64,000 nt of DNA. It comes from Pseudoduganella albidiflava (GTDB taxonomy: Bacteria; Pseudomonadota; Gammaproteobacteria; Burkholderiales; Burkholderiaceae_D). Both the position numbers and the translations under genes were made by a program. Below are positions 54,820 through 62,944 of the stretch, in pieces. Under the pieces are notes generated by a model. That model saw nothing but the letters and a program-made list of their open reading frames with translations, had not been told where the DNA came from and did not search any database. The DNA lies in contig NZ_CP036401.1 of the NCBI RefSeq assembly GCF_004322755.1, forward strand, positions 2,046,001 to 2,110,000. Direction: 5' to 3'. Each line of letters starts with the position of its first letter. The stretch's first letter is position 1.

Positions 54820-54900
54820 AAATTTGATTGGATCGTTTTCGGCGGCCCGCCTAAGATCGGTCCAGGCCAGCAGTTCACGCTGCCTGGTCGCTTGCCGCAC

Positions 54901-54948
54901 ACAAAACAAGCAAAAACAAAGCAAAAACAAAGCAAAGCAAAACAAAAG
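54901..54948 (+). promoter_or_regulatory. A-rich leader, possible Hfq-binding segment
   Basis: A run built of CAAAAACAAAG-like units, nearly free of T and with G only at intervals, in an otherwise GC-rich genome. It contains several AAnAAnAA matches, the type of sequence bound by the Hfq distal face in catabolite-repressed mRNAs of Pseudomonas. It sits in the presumed 5' UTR of the transporter. Function is inferred. Confidence 0.3.
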
Positions 54949-54983
54949 ATTAAGCAATACACAAGAAAGAAACGTCGGAGACC

Positions 54984-55121
54984 ATGAAGCCCATCTCCCC
55001 AGGCATCGCCATGCCCGGCTCCACTTCTTCCATCCCGAACGTTTCGTGCGAACTGTCGACGGCGCTTGCCGGCCCGGTCCGCCCATTGGTTCGCGCCTGC
55101 GCCCCGTGCGCGGCGCGGTAG
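54984..55121 (+). CDS. Possible short leader ORF
   Basis: ATG at 54984 with GGAG four nt upstream opens a 45-codon frame (MKPISPGIAMPGSTSSIPNV ... CAPCAAR, stop TAG). It resembles nothing I know and has no obvious arrest motif. It is listed because of the good ribosome-binding site and its position in the leader, followed by a stem-loop before the transporter start. It may well be chance. Confidence 0.2.
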   Translation: MKPISPGIAMPGSTSSIPNVSCELSTALAGPVRPLVRACAPCAAR

Positions 55122-55169
55122 TAGTACCGCTGTTCCAGCCCGGACTTTCGGGCTATTGAAGAGGAAGAC

Positions 55170-56522
55170 ATGGAGACTAAGAAACTCACCACGCTGGAGA
55201 AGGTCGGCTTCGGCGCCGGCGACATGGCGTTGAACGTCGTGATCTCGTCGATGATGCTGATCATTACCTTCTTCTATACCGACATCTACGGCCTGCGCGT
55301 CGAAGACCTGGCGATGCTGCTGCTGGTCGTGAAGGTGGTCGGCGCGATCTCCGACCTGGCCATGGGCCAGATCACCGACCGGTATACCAACAAGTGGGGC
55401 CGCTACCGCCCATGGTTCCTGTTCCTGGCGGTGCCGTACGGGATCTCGGTGTTCTTCGTGTTCATGACGCCGGACTTCCAGTACGACGCCAAGCTGCTGT
55501 GGGCCTACTCGACCTACATCCTGATGACGCTGATGACGTCCGGCGTGGGCGTTTCCTACATTTCCCTGCCCAGCGCGCTGACGGCCGATCCGCAGGAACG
55601 CCTGTCCGCCAACGGCTACCGGCTGTTCTTCGCCAAGATCGGCGCGTTCATGGTGACCATCATCGTGCCGATCCTGGCCGAGCGCTGGGGCAACGGCAGC
55701 CCGGCCGCCGGCTACCAGGCGGCGATGGCCGTGATGGCGGCGATGGGCGTGGCGCTGTTCCTGTTCTGCTTCTTCACGACCACCGAGCGCGTGCGCCACG
55801 TGGTGGAACGCCAGTCGCTGTGGGCGCAGCTGAAGGTGCTGCTGAAGAACGACCAGTGGCTGCTGCTGTGCGGCGCCTGCGTGACAGGCACCATCGGCTA
55901 CGTGATCCGCGGCTCGGTGGCGATCTACTATGCCAAGTACTACCTGGGCGGCGACGCCACCGTGGTGTCGGCCTTCCTGTCCACCGGCGTGGCGGCAGCG
56001 ATCATCTCCATGATCGCGTCGACCTGGATCACCAAGTCCTACTGCAAGGTAAAGCTGTTCCGCAACTCGCAGGTGCTGGTGGCGCTGATCAGCGTGGCGA
56101 TCTACGTGTTCGTCAAGCCGGGCGACATGATGCTGGCGTTCGTCCTGTACTTCCTGCTGTCGTTCATCGTCGACCTGCATGCTCCGGTGTTCTGGTCGGC
56201 CATCGCCGAGACCATCGACTACGGCCACGTGAAGACGGGCAAGCGCGTTTCCGGTTTCGCCTTTGGCGGCATCTCGGTGTGCCAGAAGGCCGGCATGGGC
56301 GTCGCCGGCGCCATCGTCGGCGGCCTGTTCACCTATTTCCACTATGTGCCGAACGCCACGCAATCGGCCCATGCGCTGAACGGCATCGCGCTGATGCTGA
56401 CCGTGATCCCGGGCTTTTTCCACCTGCTGATGGGCCTGTTCATGTTCAAGTACCGCATCAGCGATTCCTACTATGTCGAATTGAAGGCCGACATGAACAG
56501 GCGCGGCTACGCAGCCGGCTGA
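55170..56522 (+). CDS. GPH-family MFS sugar transporter
   Basis: Inner-membrane symporter of the glycoside-pentoside-hexuronide family (XynP/MelB-like), 450 residues with about twelve hydrophobic segments. Family markers: KVGFGAGDMALNVV at the N-terminus, the loop GQITDRYTNKWGRYRPWFLF (the DRTxxxxGRxRPxL-type motif of the family) and the central TTTERVRHVVERQSLW. It probably imports arabinosides, arabinose or xylosides with H+ or Na+. AGAGGAAG stands before the ATG. It leads a rightward cluster with GH43 glycosidases and L-arabinose oxidation genes; the first GH43 follows after 24 nt, so they are co-transcribed. Confidence 0.9.
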   Translation: METKKLTTLEKVGFGAGDMALNVVISSMMLIITFFYTDIYGLRVEDLAMLLLVVKVVGAISDLAMGQITDRYTNKWGRYRPWFLFLAVPYGISVFFVFMTPDFQYDAKLLWAYSTYILMTLMTSGVGVSYISLPSALTADPQERLSANGYRLFFAKIGAFMVTIIVPILAERWGNGSPAAGYQAAMAVMAAMGVALFLFCFFTTTERVRHVVERQSLWAQLKVLLKNDQWLLLCGACVTGTIGYVIRGSVAIYYAKYYLGGDATVVSAFLSTGVAAAIISMIASTWITKSYCKVKLFRNSQVLVALISVAIYVFVKPGDMMLAFVLYFLLSFIVDLHAPVFWSAIAETIDYGHVKTGKRVSGFAFGGISVCQKAGMGVAGAIVGGLFTYFHYVPNATQSAHALNGIALMLTVIPGFFHLLMGLFMFKYRISDSYYVELKADMNRRGYAAG

Positions 56523-56546
56523 CCATTGAAATCCAAGGTAACAGAT

Positions 56547-57512
56547 ATGACCACTGAAAAAACCGCCGTTGAAAAACTGTCCCCGCTGATCCTGCAGCGC
56601 GCCGACCCGCACATCTACCGCCACAGCGACGGCTACTATTACTTCACGGCCTCGGTGCCGCAATACGACCGCATCGAGATCCGCCGCGCCACCACGATCG
56701 CCGGCCTGGCCGAGGCGGCGCCGAAGGATGTCTGGACCAAGCCTGACAGCGGAGCGTACAGCGAATTGCTGTGGGCTCCGGAACTGCATTTCAACGAAGG
56801 CGCGTGGTACGTGTACTTCGCCGCCGCGCCCAGCCGCGACATCAAGGATGACCTGTTCCAGCACCGCATGTACTGCGTGCGCAACCAGAATGCCAATCCG
56901 CTGGAAGGCGAGTGGGAATTCATGGGGCAGATCGACACCGGCATCGATACGTTCTGCCTGGATGCCACCACCTTCACCCACAAGGGCCAGCTGTACTACC
57001 TGTGGGCGCAGAAGGACAAGGAGATCCGCGGCAACTCGAACCTGTACATCGCGCCGATGAGCAACCCATGGACCATCGCGGGCAAGCCGGTCATGCTGAG
57101 CAAGCCCGAGTACGACTGGGAAATCGAGCGTTTCTGGGTCAACGAAGGCCCGTCGGTGGTCAAGCGCAACGGCAGGATCTTCATCACGTATTCGGCCAGC
57201 GGCACCGGCATCGAATACGCCATGGGCCTGCTGTGGGCCGATGAAAACGCCGACCTGCTCGATCCGGCGTCGTGGACGAAGTCGAAGGAGCCGGTGCTGC
57301 AAAGCTGCCTGGAACACGGCATCTACGGCCCTGGCCACAATTCGTTCACGGTGTCCGAGGATGGCGAAGGCGTGATGCTGGTCTACCACGCGCGCACCTA
57401 CACCGAGATCATCGGCGACCCGCTGTGGAATCCGGACCGCCACACGTTCGTGAAGCCGCTGCGCTGGGACGAGCAGGGCATGCCGGTGTTCGGCCGGCCG
57501 TCGATCGCCTGA
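56547..57512 (+). CDS. GH43 family glycosidase (arabinofuranosidase/arabinanase type), copy 1
   Basis: A 321-residue family 43 glycoside hydrolase without signal peptide, so cytoplasmic, acting on imported oligosaccharides. The five-blade fold's catalytic acids are visible: general base D20 in RADPHIY, the pKa-tuning aspartate in DTFCLDATTF, and the general acid glutamate in VNEGPSVV. The N-terminal YRHSDGYYYFTASVPQYDRI places it with arabinofuranosidase-like GH43 members. The ATG at 56547 has AAGG ten nt upstream; the TTG at 56526 is less likely. A second, diverged copy follows at 57754. Exact linkage is not predictable, though L-arabinose release fits the cluster. Confidence 0.87.
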   Translation: MTTEKTAVEKLSPLILQRADPHIYRHSDGYYYFTASVPQYDRIEIRRATTIAGLAEAAPKDVWTKPDSGAYSELLWAPELHFNEGAWYVYFAAAPSRDIKDDLFQHRMYCVRNQNANPLEGEWEFMGQIDTGIDTFCLDATTFTHKGQLYYLWAQKDKEIRGNSNLYIAPMSNPWTIAGKPVMLSKPEYDWEIERFWVNEGPSVVKRNGRIFITYSASGTGIEYAMGLLWADENADLLDPASWTKSKEPVLQSCLEHGIYGPGHNSFTVSEDGEGVMLVYHARTYTEIIGDPLWNPDRHTFVKPLRWDEQGMPVFGRPSIA

Positions 57513-57558
57513 TGCGCCACGCCGCCGGCGCATGACTGGCGGCAATCGGTGACGGCAA

Positions 57559-57649
57559 CCTCGGGCGGCAATCAGTGGCAGCAACCCGAGGCAGCAACCC
57601 GCGGCGGCATCCCGTGGCAGCATCCCGAGGCAGCATCCCGAGGCAGCGA
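57559..57649. repeat. 13-bp tandem repeat between the two GH43 genes
   Basis: Seven units of 13 bp, the last five well preserved (CCCGAGGCAGCAT type, 57585-57649), the first two more degenerate. It lies in the 241-bp gap between the tandem GH43 genes; nothing else is recognised there except the strong GGAGG ribosome-binding site of the second gene. Confidence 0.8.
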
Positions 57650-57753
57650 TTCCTCGACTGTAATCCCGAACTTCTTCCACTGGCTGATGGGCTTCCCGTT
57701 CCGGCACGCATCGGCGTTTTCCACTGTAACGAACGGCATGCGGAGGCACGACC

Positions 57754-58737
57754 ATGTGGCAGGCTGGATTTCTGGAAATGGAGAATGACGTGGGCGACAT
57801 CCCCGAACCGCTGATCGAGCAGCGCGCCGATCCCTGCATCTACCGCCATACGGACGGCTATTACTACTTCACCGCCTCGGTGCCGCAGTACGACCGCGTC
57901 GAGCTGCGCCGCGCCAAGACCATCGAAGGCCTGGCCTCGGCGCAGACGCGCAGCGTGTGGCGCAAGGGCGCCGGCGGGCCATGCCCCGAACTGATCAGGG
58001 CGCCGGAAATCCACTTCAGCGGCGGGGCCTGGTACGTGTACTTCGCCGCGGCGCCGTCGCGCGAGCCGCGTGGCAGGCTGTCCCGGCACCGCATCTACGC
58101 GATCCGCAATGCCAGCGCCAATCCGCTTGCCGGCGAGTGGGAATTCATGGGGCAGGTGGACACGGGCAACGACACGTCCTGCCTGGACGCCGCCACGTTC
58201 ACGCACAAGGGCCAGCTGTACGGCCTGTGGGCGCAGCAGCACGGCGGCGCCGACGGCAGCGCGAACCTGTACATCGCGCCGATGGCGACGCCATGGCAGG
58301 TCGGCGGCGCGCCGGTCATGCTGAGCAGGCCGGAATTCGACTGGGAATGCCGTGGCTTGCCCGTCAACGAAGCCCCGTCGGTGCTGAAGAAGCACGGCAG
58401 GGTCTTCATCGGCTACTCGGCCGGCGCCACCGGCCACGACCAGGCGATGGGCCTGCTGTGGGCCGGCGAGGATGCCGACCTGCTGGACCCCGCGTCCTGG
58501 ACCAAGTCGCGCGAGCCGGTGCTGCAGGCCGGTGACGGGCACGCCACCCATGGTCCGGGCCACACCGGCTTCACGGTGGCCGAGGATGGGTCAACCGTGC
58601 TCCTGGTGTACCATGCGCGGACTTATACTGAAATCGACGGCGATCCCCTGTGGAATCCGGATCGCCATACCTTCGTCAAACCCTTGCGTTGGTGCGATGA
58701 CGGCATGCCGGACTTTGGCCGGCCCGCGGTGGCTTGA
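57754..58737 (+). CDS. GH43 family glycosidase, copy 2
   Basis: A 327-residue paralogue of the preceding GH43, collinear over its whole length (for example DGYYYFTASVPQYDR, EWEFMGQ, NPDRHTFVKPLRW are shared). The three catalytic acids are kept: D in RADPCIY, D in DTSCLDAATF and E in VNEAPSVL. Differences cluster around substrate loops (GGPCPELIRAPE for SGAYSELLWAPE; WECRGLPVNEA for WEIERFWVNEG; loss of the aromatic residues FW), so its specificity has probably changed. GGAGG seven nt before the ATG at 57754 decides the start. Cytoplasmic. Confidence 0.87.
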   Translation: MWQAGFLEMENDVGDIPEPLIEQRADPCIYRHTDGYYYFTASVPQYDRVELRRAKTIEGLASAQTRSVWRKGAGGPCPELIRAPEIHFSGGAWYVYFAAAPSREPRGRLSRHRIYAIRNASANPLAGEWEFMGQVDTGNDTSCLDAATFTHKGQLYGLWAQQHGGADGSANLYIAPMATPWQVGGAPVMLSRPEFDWECRGLPVNEAPSVLKKHGRVFIGYSAGATGHDQAMGLLWAGEDADLLDPASWTKSREPVLQAGDGHATHGPGHTGFTVAEDGSTVLLVYHARTYTEIDGDPLWNPDRHTFVKPLRWCDDGMPDFGRPAVA

Positions 58738-58791
58738 TGCCGCCGATGAGCGATTGCCCGATCCCGCCGGCGCCTCCAGGAAAACCTACGG

Positions 58792-59856
58792 ATGGAATTG
58801 AGCATTGAGCAGGAACCGTTCGGCACCGCGCCGGATGGCCAGTCGCTGAGCCTCTACACGCTGCGCAACCGCAGCGGCATGGTCGTCAAGATCACCAACT
58901 TCGGCGGCATCATCACCGAGCTGCACGTGCCGGACAAGCAGGGCAACCTGGCGGACGTGACCTTCGGCTTCGACGAGGCGGCGCCGTACTTCACCGACGC
59001 GGTGCCGTATTTCGGCGCGCTGATCGGCCGCTACGGCAACCGCATCGCCGGCGGCCGCTTCGTGCTGGATGGCCAGCCGGTGCAGCTGGAAGTGAACAAT
59101 GGCAAGAATCACCTGCATGGCGGCACGCTGGGCTTCCACCGGCAGGTATGGCACGCCGTGCCGCTGGTGACGGACCTGACGATCGGCCTGAAGCTCACCT
59201 ACACCAGTCCGGACGGCGACCATGGCTACCCGGGCAAGCTGGAAGTCACGGTCACCTACGAGCTGAACGACGCGAACGAGCTGCTGGTGAAGTACCACGC
59301 CACCACCGACAAGGCCACGCCCGTCAACCTCACGCAGCACGCCTATTTCAACCTGGCCGGCCGCGGGTCGATCCTCGACCACGAGCTGACCATCCATGCC
59401 GACCGCTATACGCCGATCGATGCCGATTCGATCCCGCTGGGGCCGCTGGCGCCCGTGGAAGGCACACCGTTCGACTTCCGCACGCCGCGTACCGTCGGCT
59501 CGCGGATCGATGTCGCCGACGAACAGTTGAAAAATGGCCTCGGCTACGACCACAACTTCGTGCTGAACAAGCCCGACTCCAACGTGCTGGGCCTGGCCGC
59601 CACGCTGCGCGACCCGGTCTCCGGCCGCGTGCTGGAGCTGTACACGCAGGAACCGGGCGTCCAGTTCTACAGCGGCAACTTCCTGGACGGCTCGCTGACC
59701 GGCAAGGGCTGGCAATTCGGCCACCGCGAAGCGCTGTGCCTGGAACCGCAGCACTTCCCGGACTCGCCGAACCGCCCGGACTACCCGAGCACCATCCTGC
59801 GCCCCGGTCAGACGTATTCGACGCGGTCGCTGTACCGGTTTACAGTTCAGTCCTAA
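58792..59856 (+). CDS. Aldose 1-epimerase
   Basis: Interconverts alpha and beta anomers of aldoses (mutarotase), here most likely L-arabinose, feeding the form used by the sugar dehydrogenase. 354 residues without signal peptide. Motifs: TNFGGIITELHVPD, LIGRYGNRIAGGRF, NHLHGGTLGFHRQVW (catalytic His), TQHAYFNLAG (second His) and TQEPGVQFYSGN (catalytic Glu), plus YDHNFVLN. AGGA stands nine nt before the ATG. It lies 54 nt after the second GH43 and ends at a strong terminator-like palindrome, so the transporter-GH43-GH43-epimerase block is probably one transcript. Confidence 0.92.
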   Translation: MELSIEQEPFGTAPDGQSLSLYTLRNRSGMVVKITNFGGIITELHVPDKQGNLADVTFGFDEAAPYFTDAVPYFGALIGRYGNRIAGGRFVLDGQPVQLEVNNGKNHLHGGTLGFHRQVWHAVPLVTDLTIGLKLTYTSPDGDHGYPGKLEVTVTYELNDANELLVKYHATTDKATPVNLTQHAYFNLAGRGSILDHELTIHADRYTPIDADSIPLGPLAPVEGTPFDFRTPRTVGSRIDVADEQLKNGLGYDHNFVLNKPDSNVLGLAATLRDPVSGRVLELYTQEPGVQFYSGNFLDGSLTGKGWQFGHREALCLEPQHFPDSPNRPDYPSTILRPGQTYSTRSLYRFTVQS

Positions 59857-59874
59857 ACTAGTTACTTCAAAAAA

Positions 59875-59928
59875 GGGGACGTACCCTATTTTTCGGGAAA
59901 TATTTCCTGAAAAATGGGGTACGTCCCC
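59875..59928. terminator. GGGGACGTACCCC-type palindrome with T-tract
   Basis: 20-bp arms (GGGGACGTACCCTATTTTTC; GAAAAATGGGGTACGTCCCC) with one mismatch; the loop itself contains the palindrome GGAAATATTTCC. A run of seven T follows (59930-59936), giving a full intrinsic-terminator layout after the epimerase. The same sequence type is also known as a dispersed repeat in related bacteria, so it may be a repeat element used as terminator. Confidence 0.7.
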
Positions 59929-60085
59929 ATTTTTTTGGCAATTTTTTCCGAGCCGATATCTTTTTTCATATCGCTGACCATTTTTTATTCATTGGAATAG
60001 AATCGTTCCGTTCTTTAACATTCTGGACATCACCAGCTCGACGAGGATTGCCATTCGCCGGGCGCAGAACAACCCGGAGAATCGA

Positions 60086-61828
60086 ATGTCTGAGACGAAA
60101 AAGAACGTAAAACTGCGGTCCGCCGAATGGTTCGGCACCCAGGACAAGAATGGCTTCATGTACCGCAGCTGGATGAAGAACCAGGGCATTCCCGATCATG
60201 AATTCCAGGGCAAGCCCATCATCGGCATCTGCAACACCTGGTCTGAACTGACCCCCTGCAACGCCCACTTCCGCAAGATCGCCGAGCACGTCAAGAAAGG
60301 CATCATCGAGGCCGGTGGCTGGCCGGTGGAATTCCCCGTGTTCTCCAGCGGCGAATCGAACCTGCGCCCGACCGCCATGCTGACCCGTAACCTGGCATCG
60401 ATGGATGTCGAGGAATCGATCCGCGGCAATCCGATGGATGCCGTCGTGCTGCTGGTCGGCTGCGACAAGACCACCCCGGCCCTGCTGATGGGCGCCGCAT
60501 CGTGCGACATCCCGGCGATCGTCGTCACCGGCGGCCCGATGCTGAACGGCAAACTGAACGGCAAGAGCATCGGCTCCGGCACCGCCGTGTGGCAGCTGCA
60601 CGAGCAGGTCAAGGCGGGCGAGATCTCGATGCACGACTTCCTGGCCGCCGAAGCGGGCCACTCCCGCTCGGCCGGTACCTGCAACACGATGGGCACCGCT
60701 TCCACCATGGCCTGCATGGCCGAGGCGCTGGGCACGTCGCTGCCGCACAACGCCGCGATTCCCGCCGTCGACGCGCGCCGCTACGTGCTGGCGCACATGT
60801 CCGGCATGCGCATCGTCGACATGGTGTGGGAAGACCTGCGCCTGTCCAAGATCCTGACCAAGGAAGCCTTTGAAAACGCGATCCGCGTGAACGCCGCGAT
60901 CGGCGGTTCCACCAACGCCGTGATCCACCTGAAGGCCATCGCCGGCCGCATGGGCGTGGAGCTGGAGCTGGAAGACTGGACCCGCGTCGGCCGCGGCACG
61001 CCGACGGTCGTCGACCTGCTGCCGTCGGGCCGCTTCCTGATGGAAGAGTTCTACTACGCCGGCGGCCTGCCGGGCGTGCTGCGCCGCCTGGGCGAGAACG
61101 GCCTGCTGCCGAACCCGGAAGCGCTGACCGCCAACGGCAAGACGATCTGGGAAAACAACAAGGATGCGCCGATCTACGACGAGGAAGTCATCCGCCCGCT
61201 GGACAACCCGCTGATCAAGGATGGCGGCATCTGCATCCTGCGCGGCAACCTGGCGCCGCGCGGCGCCGTGCTGAAACCGTCCGCCGCCTCGCCGCACCTG
61301 ATGCAGCACCGCGGCCGCGCCATCGTGTTCGAGGACTTCGACCACTACAAGACGCGCATCATGGATCCGGACCTGGATGTCGATGAAAACTGCGTGCTGG
61401 TGATGAAGAACTGCGGCCCGAAAGGCTACCCGGGCATGGCCGAAGTGGGCAACATGGGCCTGCCGCCGAAGATCCTGGCCAAGGGCATCAAGGACATGGT
61501 GCGCATTTCCGATGCGCGCATGAGCGGCACCGCCTACGGTACCGTGGTGCTGCACGTGGCGCCGGAAGCAATGGCCGGCGGCCCGCTGGGCATCGTCAAG
61601 GATGGCGACATCGTGTCGCTGGACTGCGCCGGCGGCCGCCTCGACCTGGAGATCTCGGACGAAGAGATGGCTGCCCGCCTGGCCGCCCGCGCCGAGCTGA
61701 AGAACGACCTGCCGAAGACCGGTTATGCCGGCCTGTACGTGGACCACGTGCTGCAGGCCGACGAAGGCTGCGACTTCGACTTCCTGGTCGGCATGCGCGG
61801 TTCCAAGGTGCCCAAGCACTCGCACTGA
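60086..61828 (+). CDS. L-arabonate-type dehydratase (IlvD/Edd family)
   Basis: Dehydrates a pentonic acid, probably L-arabonate, to 2-keto-3-deoxy-L-arabonate. It is a 580-residue IlvD/Edd enzyme. Iron-sulfur cysteines C58 (TWSELTPCNAHF), C126 (GCDKTT, followed by the Mg-binding K128) and C199 (SAGTCNTMGTA) match, with an offset of one, those I remember for the Rhizobium leguminosarum L-arabinonate dehydratase. The catalytic-serine region is RISDARMSGTAYGT near residue 475. GGAG eight nt before the ATG. The promoter is probably separate from the transporter operon because a terminator intervenes; GguC-like and aldehyde dehydrogenase genes follow. Confidence 0.92.
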   Translation: MSETKKNVKLRSAEWFGTQDKNGFMYRSWMKNQGIPDHEFQGKPIIGICNTWSELTPCNAHFRKIAEHVKKGIIEAGGWPVEFPVFSSGESNLRPTAMLTRNLASMDVEESIRGNPMDAVVLLVGCDKTTPALLMGAASCDIPAIVVTGGPMLNGKLNGKSIGSGTAVWQLHEQVKAGEISMHDFLAAEAGHSRSAGTCNTMGTASTMACMAEALGTSLPHNAAIPAVDARRYVLAHMSGMRIVDMVWEDLRLSKILTKEAFENAIRVNAAIGGSTNAVIHLKAIAGRMGVELELEDWTRVGRGTPTVVDLLPSGRFLMEEFYYAGGLPGVLRRLGENGLLPNPEALTANGKTIWENNKDAPIYDEEVIRPLDNPLIKDGGICILRGNLAPRGAVLKPSAASPHLMQHRGRAIVFEDFDHYKTRIMDPDLDVDENCVLVMKNCGPKGYPGMAEVGNMGLPPKILAKGIKDMVRISDARMSGTAYGTVVLHVAPEAMAGGPLGIVKDGDIVSLDCAGGRLDLEISDEEMAARLAARAELKNDLPKTGYAGLYVDHVLQADEGCDFDFLVGMRGSKVPKHSH

Positions 61829-61963
61829 TTCTGGCGAACTGACACTTTTCGCCGGCGCCGCTGCCCACTCCCACCCCCTCGTGGCGGCGCCGGCACCCAA
61901 TTCAATCGAGACGTCCGCGCCGGCAGGCCATGCGGGTTGCGGACGGCTCCAGGAGACTCCGAC

Positions 61964-62944
61964 ATGCTGCTCGTACAATTCAAGAACAAAGAAGGCGCCC
62001 GCCACGTGGGCATCCTGGAAAACGACACGCTGCGCGTGATCGACGGCTTCACCACCACCTACGCGCTGGCGCAAGCCGCCATCCGCAGCAAGCAGGGCCT
62101 GGCCGCGCTGGCCGAAGCCTCGGCCGGTTCGACCACCGTGGCCTATGCCGACGTGACCCCCCTGGCCCCGCTGGACCATGAAGACGCGGCCCACACCTAC
62201 GTGACCGGCACCGGCCTGACGCACCTGGGTTCGGCCGATGCGCGCGACGCGATGCACAAGAAGATCGGCGGCGACGTCGAAACGCTGTCGGACTCGATGA
62301 AGATGTTCCGCATGGGCGTCGAAGGCGGCAAGCCCGCGGCGGGCGAAGCGGGCGTGCAGCCGGAATGGTTCTACAAGGGCGACGGTTCGATCGTGGCCGC
62401 CACCAACGAAGCGCTGGCGATGCCCGATTTCGCGCTGGACGGCGGCGAAGAACCGGAAATCGCCGGCCTGTACGTGATCGGCGACGATGGCCAGCCTTAC
62501 CGCCTGGGCTACGCGATCGGCAACGAATTCTCCGACCACGTGACGGAACGCCAGAACTACCTGTACCTGGCCCACTCGAAGCTGCGCGTATGCGGCGTGG
62601 GCCCGGCGCTGCTGGTGGGCGAGCTGCCGGCGCACATCGACGGCGTGTCGCGCGTGCTCGATACCGACGGCAAGGTGCGCTGGGAAAAGGCCTTCGTGTC
62701 CGGCGAAAACAATATGTCGCACACCATCGCCAACCTGGAACACCACCACTTCAAGTACCAGCTGTTCAAGCGCCCGGGCGACGTGCACGTGCACTTCTTC
62801 GGCACCGCCACGCTGAGCTTCGCGGACAACATCTCCGTGCAGCCGGGCGAGACGTTCGAAGTGGAAGCACCGGCCTTCGGCCCGGCGCTGCGCAACAAGC
62901 TGACCGTCGTCGAAACCCAGGTGGCACAGGTCAAGGCCTTATGA
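61964..62944 (+). CDS. GguC / AraD1 family protein (2-keto-3-deoxy-L-arabonate dehydratase-like)
   Basis: A 326-residue protein of the fumarylacetoacetate hydrolase superfamily, GguC/AraD1 branch. Expected role: second dehydration, 2-keto-3-deoxy-L-arabonate to 2,5-dioxopentanoate. Family markers: the N-terminal [39 protein letters not shown], and the metal-binding acidic cluster in [19 protein letters not shown] then [12 protein letters not shown], with [14 protein letters not shown] near the C-terminus. The ATG at 61964 has AGGAG eight nt upstream; the open frame before it is noise. Its stop overlaps the aldehyde dehydrogenase start as ATGA. Confidence 0.88.
   Translation: MLLVQFKNKEGARHVGILENDTLRVIDGFTTTYALAQAAIRSKQGLAALAEASAGSTTVAYADVTPLAPLDHEDAAHTYVTGTGLTHLGSADARDAMHKKIGGDVETLSDSMKMFRMGVEGGKPAAGEAGVQPEWFYKGDGSIVAATNEALAMPDFALDGGEEPEIAGLYVIGDDGQPYRLGYAIGNEFSDHVTERQNYLYLAHSKLRVCGVGPALLVGELPAHIDGVSRVLDTDGKVRWEKAFVSGENNMSHTIANLEHHHFKYQLFKRPGDVHVHFFGTATLSFADNISVQPGETFEVEAPAFGPALRNKLTVVETQVAQVKAL

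Larger units (their letters stand above)
54714..55169 (+). other. 456-bp leader and promoter region of the sugar-utilisation cluster
   Basis: Holds three closely packed inverted repeats (54746-54819), an extremely A-rich stretch (54901-54948), a possible 45-codon leader ORF (54984-55121) and a short stem-loop AGCCCG/CGGGCT (about 55137-55154) just before the transporter's Shine-Dalgarno. No regulator gene is present. The transcription start is probably near 54860-54900, judged only from base composition. Confidence 0.5.

Noticed and set aside
54774..57839. Open frame of 1021 codons on the minus strand
   Set aside because: Antisense to the transporter and first GH43 gene; low-complexity His/Gln/Arg composition. 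The sense genes are clear.
59966..62794. Open frame of 942 codons on the minus strand
   Set aside because: Antisense to the dehydratase and GguC-like genes, no motifs.
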